Below, piece after piece: positions 25,861 to 36,200 of a stretch of DNA of 64,000 bases (positions within the stretch are counted from its first letter, which is position 1; the number at the start of each line of letters is the position of its first letter). Location: positions 2,188,768-2,252,767 of the forward strand of contig NZ_QCYK01000002.1 of assembly GCF_003071345.1 (NCBI RefSeq), written 5' to 3'. The notes below the pieces were generated by a model. It did not search any database and had not been told where the DNA came from. It saw only the letters and a list, made by a program, of their open reading frames with translations. The position numbers and the translations under genes were made by a program. The stretch is from Chitinophaga parva. Lineage in GTDB: Bacteria > Bacteroidota > Bacteroidia > Chitinophagales > Chitinophagaceae.

Positions 25861-27432
25861 ATGACAAAATTCATACGTGCGTGCATGTTAGTGGGGGCCC
25901 TCTTTACCGGTGTGGGCGCCTTTGCACAGGTAGATGACCCGGACGCCACACCGGCAGCGCTGCTGAGAGGGCCTTACCTCCAGGCGGGTACCGGCACCAG
26001 CATGGTGATCCGCTGGCGTACCGATCTTGCTACCCGCAGCCGCGTGCATTTTGGCACGGAGGCAGGCCAGCTGGATCATGTAGTGGACGATAGCCTGCTG
26101 CGTACGGAACATAGCGTAAAGATCAGCGGCCTGCAGCCCCATACGCGTTATTATTACAGCTTTGGCAGTTTTAAAAGCGTGTTGCAGGGCAACGCTGACA
26201 ATTATTTTTATACCCTGCCGGAAGCCGGTAAGGAAGGCATGTACCGCATTGCAGCCTTTGGCGATTGTGGTAACAATTCCGTGAACCAGCGCAATGTGCG
26301 CAACGCCATGCTGAAATATTTAGGGGACAATTACCTGGATGCCTGGGTGCTCCTCGGCGACAATGCCTATGGAAGCGGCACAGATGCGGAGTTCCAGAGC
26401 AAGTTCTTTAATATCTATAAGGACGACCTGCTGAAACATTACCCGTTGTATCCCTGCCCGGGCAATCATGATTACAACGACAAGGATTTTCCCGGTGCGT
26501 CTGAAGCGGCGCAAAAGAGCCACCAGACCGCTTATTACCAGAACTTCACCATGCCAGTGGAAGGCGAGGCCGGCGGGCTTGCTTCCGGTACACCGGCATT
26601 TTATTCTTTTGATGTTGGCAACGTGCACTTCCTGTCCCTTGATTCTTACGGCATGGAAGATGGCCAATATCGTCTCTATGATACCCTGGGGCCGCAGGTC
26701 CAGTGGGTGAAGAAAGACCTGGCCGCCAATAAGAACAAAGACTGGGTTGTGGCCTACTGGCATCATCCGCCCTATACCATGGGGTCTCATAGCTCTGATG
26801 ACACGGATGAACTGACCTACATCCGCCAAAACTTTATCCGCATCCTGGAAAGGGAAGGGGTGGACCTGGTGCTATGTGGCCATAGCCACGATTATGAGCG
26901 CACCCGCCTTATCCAGGGCCACTACGGTTTTGAGGCTACTTTCAGCGCCGCAAAACATAACCTCAGTAACTCTTCCGGCCTGTACGACGGTAGTGATAAT
27001 GCTTGTCCTTATATCAAAGACAGCACCGGCCGCGGTACCGTATACGTGGTGAGCGGCTCTGCTGGTAAATTGGGTGGAAAGCAACCCAGCTTCCCCCACG
27101 ATGCCATGTACTATTCCAATGCAGACCAGGGGGGCGCCTCCCTGCTGGAAGTGCAGGGCAACCGGCTGGACCTGAAATGGATCTGTGCAGATGGCGTGAT
27201 CAGGGACCATTTTACTTTGATGAAAAATGTAAACCGGCATAACGTGCTGCATGTGAAAGCGGGCACGCCGCTTACGCTTACGGCCTCTTACGTGGGCAGT
27301 TACAGCTGGAGCGGGCAGGCACAAACGGGCCGCAGTATTACCATTCAGCCCCAGGCTGGTACGAAGGTGTACAAGGTGAGGGACAAACAAAATTGCCTGG
27401 AAGATACGTTTACAGTGATCGCTTCGAAATAG
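25861..27432 (+). CDS. Exported purple-acid-phosphatase-like metallophosphoesterase
   Basis: The protein has 523 residues. The signal peptide ends AFAQ (23). A fibronectin-III-like N-terminal domain (GPYLQAGTGTSMVIRWRT, about 37-118) precedes the metallophosphoesterase core. Dinuclear-metal ligands are visible: GDCGNN (Asp135), GDNAYGSG (Asp167), GNHDYND (Asn202, His203), HHPPY (His301-302) and CGHSHDYE (His341, His343). This fibronectin-plus-phosphatase layout is that of purple acid phosphatases, which release phosphate from monoesters. About 80 extra C-terminal residues look like an Ig-like domain (SYSWSGQAQ, TVIASK). It follows the GDPD gene by 75 bases containing the tandem repeat. Confidence 0.9.
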   Translation: MTKFIRACMLVGALFTGVGAFAQVDDPDATPAALLRGPYLQAGTGTSMVIRWRTDLATRSRVHFGTEAGQLDHVVDDSLLRTEHSVKISGLQPHTRYYYSFGSFKSVLQGNADNYFYTLPEAGKEGMYRIAAFGDCGNNSVNQRNVRNAMLKYLGDNYLDAWVLLGDNAYGSGTDAEFQSKFFNIYKDDLLKHYPLYPCPGNHDYNDKDFPGASEAAQKSHQTAYYQNFTMPVEGEAGGLASGTPAFYSFDVGNVHFLSLDSYGMEDGQYRLYDTLGPQVQWVKKDLAANKNKDWVVAYWHHPPYTMGSHSSDDTDELTYIRQNFIRILEREGVDLVLCGHSHDYERTRLIQGHYGFEATFSAAKHNLSNSSGLYDGSDNACPYIKDSTGRGTVYVVSGSAGKLGGKQPSFPHDAMYYSNADQGGASLLEVQGNRLDLKWICADGVIRDHFTLMKNVNRHNVLHVKAGTPLTLTASYVGSYSWSGQAQTGRSITIQPQAGTKVYKVRDKQNCLEDTFTVIASK

Positions 27433-27440
27433 TTTTGTGT

Positions 27441-29162
27441 ATGCAATGGGTGCGGAAAGGCGCAGGTGCAGTATTGTTGATTTGGGCCATCATTGCATGG
27501 TCATTGCCACCTGCGTCCCATACCGCCCGTGTGCTGGGCTTTTTAACGCGCCGGCAGCAGGCCTTTGCAGCCAGCGCCCGCCAGCTGGAGCAAAGCGTTG
27601 CAGCCCTTGATGGCCGCTATCCCAAAACCCTGCACCAGGCCCGCGAAGACCTGGCCGCCTGCCGGGTGCAGTACAAGCAACTGGCATTTTTCCTGGAATA
27701 CTTTTTCAGCAGTGAAGCCTACGTATTCAACAGCCCCGCTAAATACGAGATAGAAGAGCCTTTCATGGAGTATGAACAACCGGTAGGCCTGCAGCAGCTG
27801 GAAGCCCTGTTATATGACGATAGCGCCTGTGTCCGTAAACCCGCTATGGTGGAGGAAGCACAGGTAATAGCCAGCTCTGCCCGGGATATTCCCGGCCTGT
27901 TCTACCACTTCACCGCCACCGATGCACAGATACTGGAAAGTACCCGCCTGGAACTGGTGCGGATCATGAGCCTGTACATCAGCGGGTACGATGCGCCGAT
28001 GGCAAAGAGCGGATTGCGTGAAGCCATCGCGGCACTACAGGCATTAGACTCCGTGTACACCATGTTTGATGCGGACAGTGCGGAAGCAGGCATCACCCGT
28101 AACATTCACTATTTGCAACAAGACACCTCCTTTGATCATTTTAACCGGCTTACATTTTTAGCAGATTACGCCATTCCCCTGCAAAGACAACTACGCACCT
28201 TTGCTGCCACGCAGCAGCTTGAACTGAATACGGCTGTTACGCTGAACCCCGCTGCTGACAACCTTTTCAGCGCTGATGCCTTTTCCATGAAAGCTTTCCC
28301 GGGCGGCAGCAATACAGATACCATGCTGGTAAAGCAAGGCAGGTCCTTATTCTTCAACAAAGCTTTATCCGGCCACAACGACCGTAGCTGTGCCACCTGC
28401 CACCAGCCGGACCGCTATTTTACAGACGGGCTGGAACGCAATACTGCTCTGAACGGCGGTAAGTTGCCCCGCAATACACCTACACTCCTGTACAGTTGTT
28501 TTCAATATTCCCAGTTCTGGGACGGGCGTGTTAAAAGCCTGGAAGAGCAGGTACTGGCCGTTATGCATAATCCTGATGAAATGAATGCCTGCGATGACAG
28601 TGTGCTTCATCGCCTGCGCCTGGACAGCATGGGCACCGTTACGCGTGCCCTGGCGGCTTACATCCGTACACTAAGGCCTTTTAGTGCTGCTTTTGATACC
28701 TACTTGCAAGGTGATAAAAAAGCCATGACGCCGCTACAGCAACATGGCTTTAATATTTTTATGGGCAAGGCCCAATGCGGCACTTGTCATTTTGCACCCG
28801 TGTTCAACGGGCTTACACCGCCCTTGTACAATAGAACAGAATTTGAAGTGCTGGCGGCCCCGCTTACGGAAAACCTGGTGAAACGCAGTGCAGATACGGA
28901 CCTGGGCCGGTATGATTTTTTCAGGATCGATTTCTATAAAGGCGCTTTTAAAACCCCTACGGTGCGCAATGCCGCGGTAACCGGCCCTTATCTTCACCAC
29001 GGTGCTTTTCATAGCCTGGAGCAGGTAGTGGAGTTTTACGACCGGGGCGGTATGCATGCCAGTAACCAAACCCTGGCCGCCACCCCCTTACAGCTGTCCG
29101 CCAATGAAAAAAAGGCCCTGGTGGCCTTTATGCAGGCGCTCACGGATAAGCCTTCCTATTAA
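27441..29162 (+). CDS. Di-heme cytochrome c peroxidase / MauG-family protein with N-terminal helical domain
   Basis: The start is ATG 27441, eight bases after the upstream stop, rather than the overlapping start at 27393. The 573-residue protein has an N-terminal membrane or signal segment (AVLLIWAIIAWSL), then about 230 residues of predicted helix without a known motif. A peroxidase domain follows with two c-heme sites, CATCH (317-321) and CGTCH (446-450), together with the family blocks FFNKALSGHNDRSC and FKTPTVRNAAVTGPYLHHGAF. The family reduces peroxide or oxidises protein side chains in the periplasm. Clustering with phosphatases and SusCD is unexplained. Its stop lies one base from the convergent DUF983 gene. 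Confidence 0.87.
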   Translation: MQWVRKGAGAVLLIWAIIAWSLPPASHTARVLGFLTRRQQAFAASARQLEQSVAALDGRYPKTLHQAREDLAACRVQYKQLAFFLEYFFSSEAYVFNSPAKYEIEEPFMEYEQPVGLQQLEALLYDDSACVRKPAMVEEAQVIASSARDIPGLFYHFTATDAQILESTRLELVRIMSLYISGYDAPMAKSGLREAIAALQALDSVYTMFDADSAEAGITRNIHYLQQDTSFDHFNRLTFLADYAIPLQRQLRTFAATQQLELNTAVTLNPAADNLFSADAFSMKAFPGGSNTDTMLVKQGRSLFFNKALSGHNDRSCATCHQPDRYFTDGLERNTALNGGKLPRNTPTLLYSCFQYSQFWDGRVKSLEEQVLAVMHNPDEMNACDDSVLHRLRLDSMGTVTRALAAYIRTLRPFSAAFDTYLQGDKKAMTPLQQHGFNIFMGKAQCGTCHFAPVFNGLTPPLYNRTEFEVLAAPLTENLVKRSADTDLGRYDFFRIDFYKGAFKTPTVRNAAVTGPYLHHGAFHSLEQVVEFYDRGGMHASNQTLAATPLQLSANEKKALVAFMQALTDKPSY

Positions 29163-29163
29163 A

Positions 29164-29640
29164 TTACCAGGAGCCTTCCTGGCTGTCGTTGAGGCGCTCG
29201 GGGTTATCCGGCGGTATACTGCGCCAGTTAGGTTCATAACCTACAAAGAAGGCCAGCCAGCCGGTGCGCGCCACGCGCATGAGATAAGGCTGGCAAAGTA
29301 CCAATACCACCGCATTGATGCCCAGCCATATAAAAATACTGTTGTCGTACACGGAGAAGCCCGCCAGCACCCAATACGCTATAAAGGTAGCCACGCTCAC
29401 CGCTACTGCCAGTGCATAGCTCACGTAGCCGGAGCCGAAGTAAAAACCCACTTCAATGTTGAGCGGCTGCCCGCACACCGGGCAGTACCGGTTCATCTTC
29501 ATCGTTTCTTTCAGGTTGTAAGGATTTTTATTCACGAACATATCACCCTCGCGGCAGCGGGGGCATTTGCATTTGAAAAGGTTGAAGAAACTGGGATGGC
29601 GGGCCGCCTCATGATCGTGGGAGTGGCTGTGCGTTGACAT
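29164..29640 (-). CDS. DUF983 membrane protein with two zinc-ribbon-like CxxC pairs
   Basis: The protein has 158 residues. The N-terminal half has two cysteine pairs, CPRC and CPVC (residues about 24-58), which together resemble a zinc ribbon. The C-terminal half has two hydrophobic helices (YVSYALAVAVSVATFIAYW and FIWLGINAVVLVLCQPYL). The pattern 'CPRCr.G.mf......l...m...CPvCg........f..GA.y.sY' is that of DUF983, a family of unknown function common in Bacteroidota. A histidine-rich start (SHSHDHEAARH) could also bind metal. It lies 12 bases after the AraC-type gene on the same strand, so the two may be co-transcribed. Confidence 0.85.
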   Translation of the reverse strand: MSTHSHSHDHEAARHPSFFNLFKCKCPRCREGDMFVNKNPYNLKETMKMNRYCPVCGQPLNIEVGFYFGSGYVSYALAVAVSVATFIAYWVLAGFSVYDNSIFIWLGINAVVLVLCQPYLMRVARTGWLAFFVGYEPNWRSIPPDNPERLNDSQEGSW

Positions 29641-29652
29641 ATAAGATCAGTT

Positions 29653-30540
29653 TTAAGCGTTGTGTATGTTGTCTTTCCGGAAAGCTTCCGGCGTAGTGCC
29701 GGTGTACTTGCGGAAGAATTTAGAGAAATAGGAATTGTCTGCAAAGTCCAGCGTGTCCGCAATGGCGGCAATGCTCAGGTCTGCATTGATGAGCAGGCGC
29801 TTGGCTTCCAGGATCACGCGGTCGCGGATCAGCTCCCCGGCAGAGCGGCCGGTGAGGTCTTTGGCCAGTGCATTGAGATGGTTGGGCGTTACATAGAGGA
29901 GTGCCGCGTAGTCTTTGGTGAGCTTCTTTTCTTTGTAGTGCTGTGCAATGAGTTGCTGGAAATTGCGCAACAGTAAAGAATTGTATGGGCTTTGCGGGCG
30001 CGGTGTTCCCTTGGTCACCTGCCGGTTCAACAGCAGGAACAACTGCACCAGCAAGGTGCGCAGCATATCCTGCTGACCTGGTAGCGCGGCTTTATCTTCT
30101 TTCAATAAAGATTCCAGCACCTGTGAAATTTCCTGTTGCATGCCGCCGGGTAATTGGATCACCTGTTCTGCGGCATTGCCGGAAAAGAAACTGAATTGCT
30201 CCAGGAAGCGCGCATTATTCAAAAATGCATCCAGGAAAGCCGCGGAAAAATTGATGATATAACCGGTGGGCCTGCCCCTGAACTCCCAGGTATGCACCTG
30301 TCCGGGCGCCATGCAGTAGACCTGGCCGGCCTTTACCGGGAATGGTACAAAATCGATGCTGTGTTTGCCACTGCCGGTGGCAAAGTATACAAAATGATAA
30401 AAGTCATGTTTGTGCGGGAAGTGCAGATCACGGTGCGTATCCAGGTAATGGTCCAGGCGGTCTGTCATGAAATCGCTGGGCAGCAGCGGCGTTTCAGTAA
30501 GGCTGCAAATGCTATACGTTGGTAGTACGGGCTTTGCCAT
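29653..30540 (-). CDS. AraC-family transcription regulator with cupin sensor domain
   Basis: The protein has 295 residues. An N-terminal AraC cupin-type ligand-binding domain (about 30-150; FPHKHDFYHFVYFATGSGKH and YCMAPGQVHTWEF) is followed by a C-terminal double helix-turn-helix (about 190-290; KDYAALLYVTPNHLNALAK and FADNSYFSKFFRKYTGTTPEAFR). This is a standard soluble AraC/XylS regulator; the ligand is unknown. It precedes the DUF983 gene by 12 bases and lies downstream of the GH18 locus, from which a terminator (30636-30670) separates it. Confidence 0.92.
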   Translation of the reverse strand: MAKPVLPTYSICSLTETPLLPSDFMTDRLDHYLDTHRDLHFPHKHDFYHFVYFATGSGKHSIDFVPFPVKAGQVYCMAPGQVHTWEFRGRPTGYIINFSAAFLDAFLNNARFLEQFSFFSGNAAEQVIQLPGGMQQEISQVLESLLKEDKAALPGQQDMLRTLLVQLFLLLNRQVTKGTPRPQSPYNSLLLRNFQQLIAQHYKEKKLTKDYAALLYVTPNHLNALAKDLTGRSAGELIRDRVILEAKRLLINADLSIAAIADTLDFADNSYFSKFFRKYTGTTPEAFRKDNIHNA

Positions 30541-30635
30541 GGTGTTGTTTGTTGAACCAAAGGTAGCAAGGATGTACCGGAGGGGCCGGTAAATAACAGG
30601 GGATTTATGGTACTTTTTACTGATCCTGTTTTTTT

Positions 30636-30670
30636 ACAAAAAGAGAAAGCCCCCGCATACCGCGGGAGCT
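30636..30670 (-). terminator. Terminator after the GH18 locus (minus strand)
   Basis: On the minus strand AGCTCCCGC (30670-30662) pairs with GCGGGGGCT (30656-30648) with one mismatch, and T-rich sequence follows. It lies 31 bases beyond the GH18 stop codon and ends the transcript running from the SusC gene at 36506. Confidence 0.75.
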
Positions 30671-30700
30671 CTCCAATTGGCAAAGGGTATGTGGGTTATA

Positions 30701-31708
30701 TCAGTACAGGCTATTGTAAATGGTTGTCAGCAATGACCCCGGGTCGCTGGCGGGCAGGTCCTGGTGCAGTTCCCAGATCATGATACCGGCGGCGTTCCGG
30801 CTTTTGGCATAAGCTACCTTGGCTTGTATAGTAGGAACGCCGTTGTAATAAATAGTGCCCTTGTCTTTCACCACGATACTGTCGCTGTTCTCCGCGCCGG
30901 GGTAGGTGCGCACCAGGTCCTTGTAATTGAAGCTGGCAGTAGCACCGGTGGGTGGAAAACCCGGCCCAAATGCGTACCCGTAAAATGGTACGCCCAGCAG
31001 GAGTTTGGAACCAGGAATGCCCCTGTCCAGGTAGAAATTGAGGTCGCGTACGGCCATGGAATAACTGGCGTGTGGCCCCGGGCGCGATGGATCCCAGAAA
31101 CCGGTGGAGTCATAGGACATGATATTGATGTAATCGAACCTTTGCAGGGTAGCGTCTGAAATATACTGGCGCGTGCTGCTCCAGTACACCTGGGCGGAAC
31201 TAAGGAGTTTTTGCTGCGCATGCAGTGCGGTTTGCAAGGCTGCTATGAAAGCCGCGTAGCGTGCGGTGTCTGCCACGATCAGCGTGTTTTCAAGGTCTGC
31301 GTCCACACCGTCTGCGTTCACTGCATGGGCCAGTGATACGATGTTGGCTATCAGTGTATGGCGCTTGTCTGCCGCCATCCAGTCTGCCATAGTGGGTGGC
31401 GGATCGCCGCCGCCAATGGCCAGGTATACGCGTACGTTAGCCGCATGCGCCGATGTTATCACCTGTTGCAGGTCTGCCATGTTGCAGGCGCTGAAACTGC
31501 CATCAGCGGTGGGGTTGAAGAAGGCGAGGTTTAAATCAGTAAGCCTGGACAGGTCCAGTTGGCTTACGGCTGCGGCCCATGTATCCTGGCGCATGCAATA
31601 GCCAAGGATATGCGCCCGGGCGGTACCCGGTATTACCTGTCCGTTTGTTTTTTTGCTGCAGCTGGTCAGCAAATATATACAGGCCAGTGCAGTCCAGTAC
31701 TTGATCAT
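30701..31708 (-). CDS. Glycoside hydrolase family 18 lipoprotein (chitinase-like)
   Basis: The protein has 335 residues with a lipoprotein signal (YLLTSC, Cys17), so it is probably on the outer membrane. The GH18 catalytic motif DxxDxDxE is present as DGVDADLE (133-140), with the acid Glu140. The upstream strand motif reads YLAIGGG and the later strand reads INIMSYDSTG. Active GH18 enzymes cleave beta-1,4 bonds of chitin or related N-acetylglucosamine polymers through substrate-assisted catalysis; the needed acidic residues are intact. It starts 6 bases after susD and closes the SusCD operon, so the locus probably handles a GlcNAc-containing glycan (inference). Confidence 0.9.
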   Translation of the reverse strand: MIKYWTALACIYLLTSCSKKTNGQVIPGTARAHILGYCMRQDTWAAAVSQLDLSRLTDLNLAFFNPTADGSFSACNMADLQQVITSAHAANVRVYLAIGGGDPPPTMADWMAADKRHTLIANIVSLAHAVNADGVDADLENTLIVADTARYAAFIAALQTALHAQQKLLSSAQVYWSSTRQYISDATLQRFDYINIMSYDSTGFWDPSRPGPHASYSMAVRDLNFYLDRGIPGSKLLLGVPFYGYAFGPGFPPTGATASFNYKDLVRTYPGAENSDSIVVKDKGTIYYNGVPTIQAKVAYAKSRNAAGIMIWELHQDLPASDPGSLLTTIYNSLY

Positions 31709-31714
31709 ATCTGT

Positions 31715-33256
31715 TTATTGTTTATCCCACCATACCGGTTGCATCCAGTCGTTCTTACCACCGATGCGGCCAATGGCGTCGTTATAATTTTGCGTGTTAT
31801 TAAAGGCTTCTGTGCTGGGGTAAAAGAGCCGGAGGTATGGCTTGGAACCCGTCTCAGATTCCCCGCCCACATCATCCACTGCTGCCAGTACCGGGTATCC
31901 GCTGCGGCGTTGGTTGGCAAAAGCCTCGTACCCATTCGGGAACAGGGCCACCCATTTTTGCATATTGATCTGCTCAATGGCTTTAGTGGCGTCTAACGGG
32001 TGCGCCTGTACGAAATTGTCCACCTCAGTGCCGCTCACCGGGACCATGCCGGGGTACATGTCCAGCTGCTGCATGGCATCGCGGATGCCTGCCTGGTAGT
32101 GGGCATTGGCATCTTCCGCTATCCAGCCACGAGAGGCAGCTTCCGCCAGCAGGAACTCTGTTTCTGCAATACCCATGTGCAGGAAGGGGGCCTGCAGTTG
32201 ATAGAAGGGCGGCGCTATCAGCGTGTACTTGTTACCCTGGGGAATATCTGTGCCATCTGCCGCGATGAAGTCTGCCCAGTCATCCCACCAGTACAGGCCT
32301 GGCTTGATGGACAGGTAGTTTGTCTTGCTGGTAATGTCCTTGCCGTTTGCATCCCTGTTTACAAAGAAAGCGGCAATGCGCGGATCATTTTCCTGCTTCA
32401 GGTAGTCCACAAAGGTATTGCAGCCAATGGTATAATTGTAGGTCTGCTCTTCCTGCAAGGCCTGGCTGAGGCCATTGCCACGCAGGTCCGGGAAGTTGTA
32501 AGCTTCGTGCACCATGCGGAAATTATCTTCCGCTGTTTGCATTACACCAGCGGCTACGGCCTTTTTTACCTGGGCTTCCGCGGTAGCGGCATCTCTTTTG
32601 GTAAGGCGCATGGCCAGGCGGAGGCGCAGGGAATTGGCCAGGTGTTTCCATTTGCCAAGGTCCCCATTGTACACAATATCATTGTCAATGGCTTCACTGT
32701 TAGCATTGAATTGCGCGGTGGCTTCATCCAGTTCTTTGAAAAAATCGTTGTAGATATCCTGTTGCTTGTCATAGGCAGGGGTATATACTTTTTCATAGTA
32801 AGCCTGGCCTGCCTGCGTGTAAGGGATATCACCATAGTTGTCGGTGAGTACAGAGAAGATGTACACTTTCAGGATGCGGCCCGCGGCGGCATAGTTCACC
32901 AGTGCAGTATCACCTTTGATACGTTCCAGCATGTCTACCAGCTGCTTGCCGCTTTTGCCATAGAAGGTTTCCCACACCCGGTCATTGTAGAAATCATTGC
33001 GGATATACTTGGTGCCGGAACGCATGCCCCAGCTGCCATTTACATACTGCACCCTGGGTAGCATCAGGTACAGGTTAGGATAACCCATTTCACGGCCACC
33101 ATCCAGGTAATAAGCGGCAGATGCCAGTTGCTGCCCCGGCGCTATACTGGCGCCTTTGGTGGGATCTGTATTGATGGTATCGAAGTTCTTGGTGCAACTG
33201 CTGAAGAACAATGCCGTACCTAAAAAGAGAAGGGAAGTATGCTTGTTACGTCTCAT
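31715..33256 (-). CDS. SusD/RagB-family surface lipoprotein of the GH18 locus
   Basis: The start is set at ATG 33256 (MRRNKHTS); the longer frame to 33346 would overlap susC. The 513-residue protein has a lipobox FFSSC followed by TKNFDTINTDPTKG, the SusD-like_2 N-terminus. Further conserved blocks are KVYIFSVLTDNYGDIPYTQA and, near the C-terminus, QKWVALFPNGYEAFANQRRSG. It would bind glycan on the cell surface above the SusC encoded 10 bases upstream. The GH18 gene follows. Confidence 0.93.
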   Translation of the reverse strand: MRRNKHTSLLFLGTALFFSSCTKNFDTINTDPTKGASIAPGQQLASAAYYLDGGREMGYPNLYLMLPRVQYVNGSWGMRSGTKYIRNDFYNDRVWETFYGKSGKQLVDMLERIKGDTALVNYAAAGRILKVYIFSVLTDNYGDIPYTQAGQAYYEKVYTPAYDKQQDIYNDFFKELDEATAQFNANSEAIDNDIVYNGDLGKWKHLANSLRLRLAMRLTKRDAATAEAQVKKAVAAGVMQTAEDNFRMVHEAYNFPDLRGNGLSQALQEEQTYNYTIGCNTFVDYLKQENDPRIAAFFVNRDANGKDITSKTNYLSIKPGLYWWDDWADFIAADGTDIPQGNKYTLIAPPFYQLQAPFLHMGIAETEFLLAEAASRGWIAEDANAHYQAGIRDAMQQLDMYPGMVPVSGTEVDNFVQAHPLDATKAIEQINMQKWVALFPNGYEAFANQRRSGYPVLAAVDDVGGESETGSKPYLRLFYPSTEAFNNTQNYNDAIGRIGGKNDWMQPVWWDKQ

Positions 33257-33266
33257 TGTTTCCAGT

Positions 33267-36200
33267 TTAGAATTTTGCAAAAAGATTAAGACCATAAGAG
33301 CGGCGGGTAGGCAGGGACCCATATTCAAATCCTTGCCCGTTACCATTGTTGTAGCTGGACTCCGGGTCTACGTTCGGTACGTGTTTGCTGATGGTGATCA
33401 GGTTGCGTGCTACCACGGAAAGAGACAACTCCCTCAGGATACTGCCGCTGAACATGGATTTAGGAAATGTATAATCCAGGCTCATGGAGCGGATCTTTAC
33501 AAACGATGCATCATAGATAAAAGGCTCCGGGATGTTGTCTGTAACCCGCTGCCAGTAAGCCTGGGGGCTTACAAAGGCTGTGACGTCCCTGTACACGGCC
33601 TTGCCATTTGCGTCTGTACCGGTCTGTTGTACCCCACTCACCGGCAGGCCGCCGGTCACCGTCCATTCTTCCGGTGTTTTATTCGCAGCCAGCCTTGCTT
33701 TTTCTGAGGCGGCCCATCCTTCACGGCCTTGCAAAGTGCCCTTCTGGCGGCCGTTTGCGTAGGCCAGCAGGTTGGTCATGGAGTAGATATTGCCACCTTG
33801 TTTTACATCCAGCAGCACATTCAGCGAGATGTTTTTATATGTGAAACGGTTAGCCAGGCCGCCTATCCATTTGTACTGGCCATTGCCCAGTTTCTGGTCC
33901 ACGGCATCATACTGCGGGAGGTTGTTGGCATCGAGGACCATTTTACCCGCGTCGTTCCGCAGGAACTTGCGGCCTACGATGGTACCGTATTCATCGCCTT
34001 CTTTTGCCACGATGCTGGCGTTGGCCCAGCGGGCGGATGCCAGGGTGTAATAGCCCGATACCAGGGGACTGAGTGCCAGGATCTTATTGCGGTTACGCGC
34101 ATAGTTGAGGCTCACGTCCCACGTGAAGTGCCTGGTGGCAACCGGCTTCAGGGCCATCGTTACTTCCAGCCCGCGGTTGCGGATGTTGCCGGAATTGATC
34201 ACCGCCGTGGTATAGCCGCTGGTGGTAGAGATAGGCGCACTCAGGATCTGGTTGCGGGTGTTGGATTGATACCAGGTTACATCCAGGTTCACCCGGTTGT
34301 TGAAGAATACCAGGTTGGTGCCAGCTTCGTATGATTTGCTGATGCTGGGCTTCAGGTCTTTGAACGGTACTTTATCCACTGCCACGCCACCAATGGCATA
34401 GCCGCCTACAGAAGGCATGTCCGGGTTGCTGCCGTAAGTGAGGTTAAGCTGGTAAGGGTCAATGGCGTCTGTACCGGTTTGCGCCAGGGAAAAGCGCAGT
34501 TTACCAAAATCCAGCACGCTGTTCTTATGTATCAGCTCAGAGAAGACGAAGCTGCCGGATACCGATGGATAGAAGAAAGCGTTATTGCCCGCCGCCAGCG
34601 TGGATGACCAGTCATTGCGCCCGGTGATATCCAGGTACAGCATACTTTCGTAAGCCAGGTTGATGGCGCCATATACAGAGTTGATGCGCTTCTGCCCCAG
34701 CACTTCATTACTGAGTTTTGTCTGGAAGTTATTGATGCTTTTCACGCCCATGGTGCTGATATCGCGGCCGGTGGTGTTCAGCAGGTTTTCATGGAAGTCC
34801 ATGCGGTTCATACCGAGGTTAGCACCCGTCCAGAATTTTTTGATCTGCTTGCCGTAGTTGATCATCAGTTCACTGTTCACCTCGCGCAGGGTGCGGTCTT
34901 TCATATTCAGGGCGCCCGTAGTGTTGAAGGGCGTGGAATATTCCATGAATTCACGGAAGCTGAATTTGGAATAGTCTTCACCGGTACGGCCCTGGACAGA
35001 CAGGTAGGGAAGCAGCTGGTATTTCAGTAATACAAAGCCGTTGAGGCGGTCCTGCACGCTGTTGTTAGGCTGCTCATTGATGGCCCAGTAAGGGTTTACC
35101 TGGTAGGTGTTATTGTTCCAGTTAATGTAATAACCAGTAGCAGGGTCCTTATAGTCTTTCAGCCAGTCAATGTTAATATTGGGTGCTACGCCACTCAGCA
35201 CATAGCCAATGTTGTTCGGATTGTCAGAAAGCGCAGGGCGGTTGTCCACGTTTTCGTTGAGGTAAGCGATCTTGGCATCCATGCTCAGTTTATCCGTGAG
35301 CTGGGAAGTACCGCGCAGCGAAAAGTTATGACGGGTAAGGCCACTCTTAGGCACAATATCATCGTTATGAATATTGGTGTAGGTAAAGCGCAGCTGTGTT
35401 TTATCTGTGCCGGTGGCCAGCGCTACGGAGTTGGTAAGGGTAAGGCCGTTGCGGAAGAAATGCTGGATATTATTGTGCGCATTCACATAAGGAACTTTAT
35501 TGCCGTTCCATAGCCACACCATGCTGTCTGCATTGAATTTTGGGCCCCAGCTGGCCTGGGAGTAACCGCGTGCAGTGGCTACATCCCGCGGTAGCAGGCC
35601 ATCACGGCCGCTGCCGTATTCCTGTTGGAAGTCATAACTGTCCACCAGTTTTTCCACTACTGCATTGGACGTAAATTCTACTTCCAGTCCTTTGCGGCTG
35701 CCTTTCTTGGTAGTGATGAGGATCACACCGTTTGCCGCGCGGCTACCATACAATGCTGCCGCCGCGCCACCTTTCAGTACAGAGATCGTGGCTACTTCAT
35801 CGGGGTTGATGATGGAAGAACCATCACCCAGGTCGTAACCACCATAAGTGTCTGCCTGGCCGGGAGAGGAGTTGTTGATGGGAATACCATCTATCACATA
35901 CAAAGGCTGGTTATCGCCCCCTATCACCTTTACACCGCGCAGGGTCACCTTCACAGAGCCGCCTACACCACTATTGGTGGTGTTTACATCCAGGCCCGCC
36001 ACTTTGCCGCTCAGTGCTTCAATGGGGTTGGTTTCCCGCACTTTGGTAAGCTCACTGCCCTTCACATCCGTGAAAGCATAGCCCAGGGAGCGCTGCACGC
36101 GGCCAATACCCAGTGCTGTTACTACCACCGTGTTCATGTCGATGGTGCGCGGCGTGGAAGTGTCAGGCATGGTGGCAGCGTGGGTTTCGGCCGGCTTAAT

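Noticed and set aside
32000..33061. 353-codon plus-strand frame opposite the second SusD gene
   Set aside because: The minus strand carries the SusD fold with lipobox and C-terminal signature; the plus frame is a shadow.
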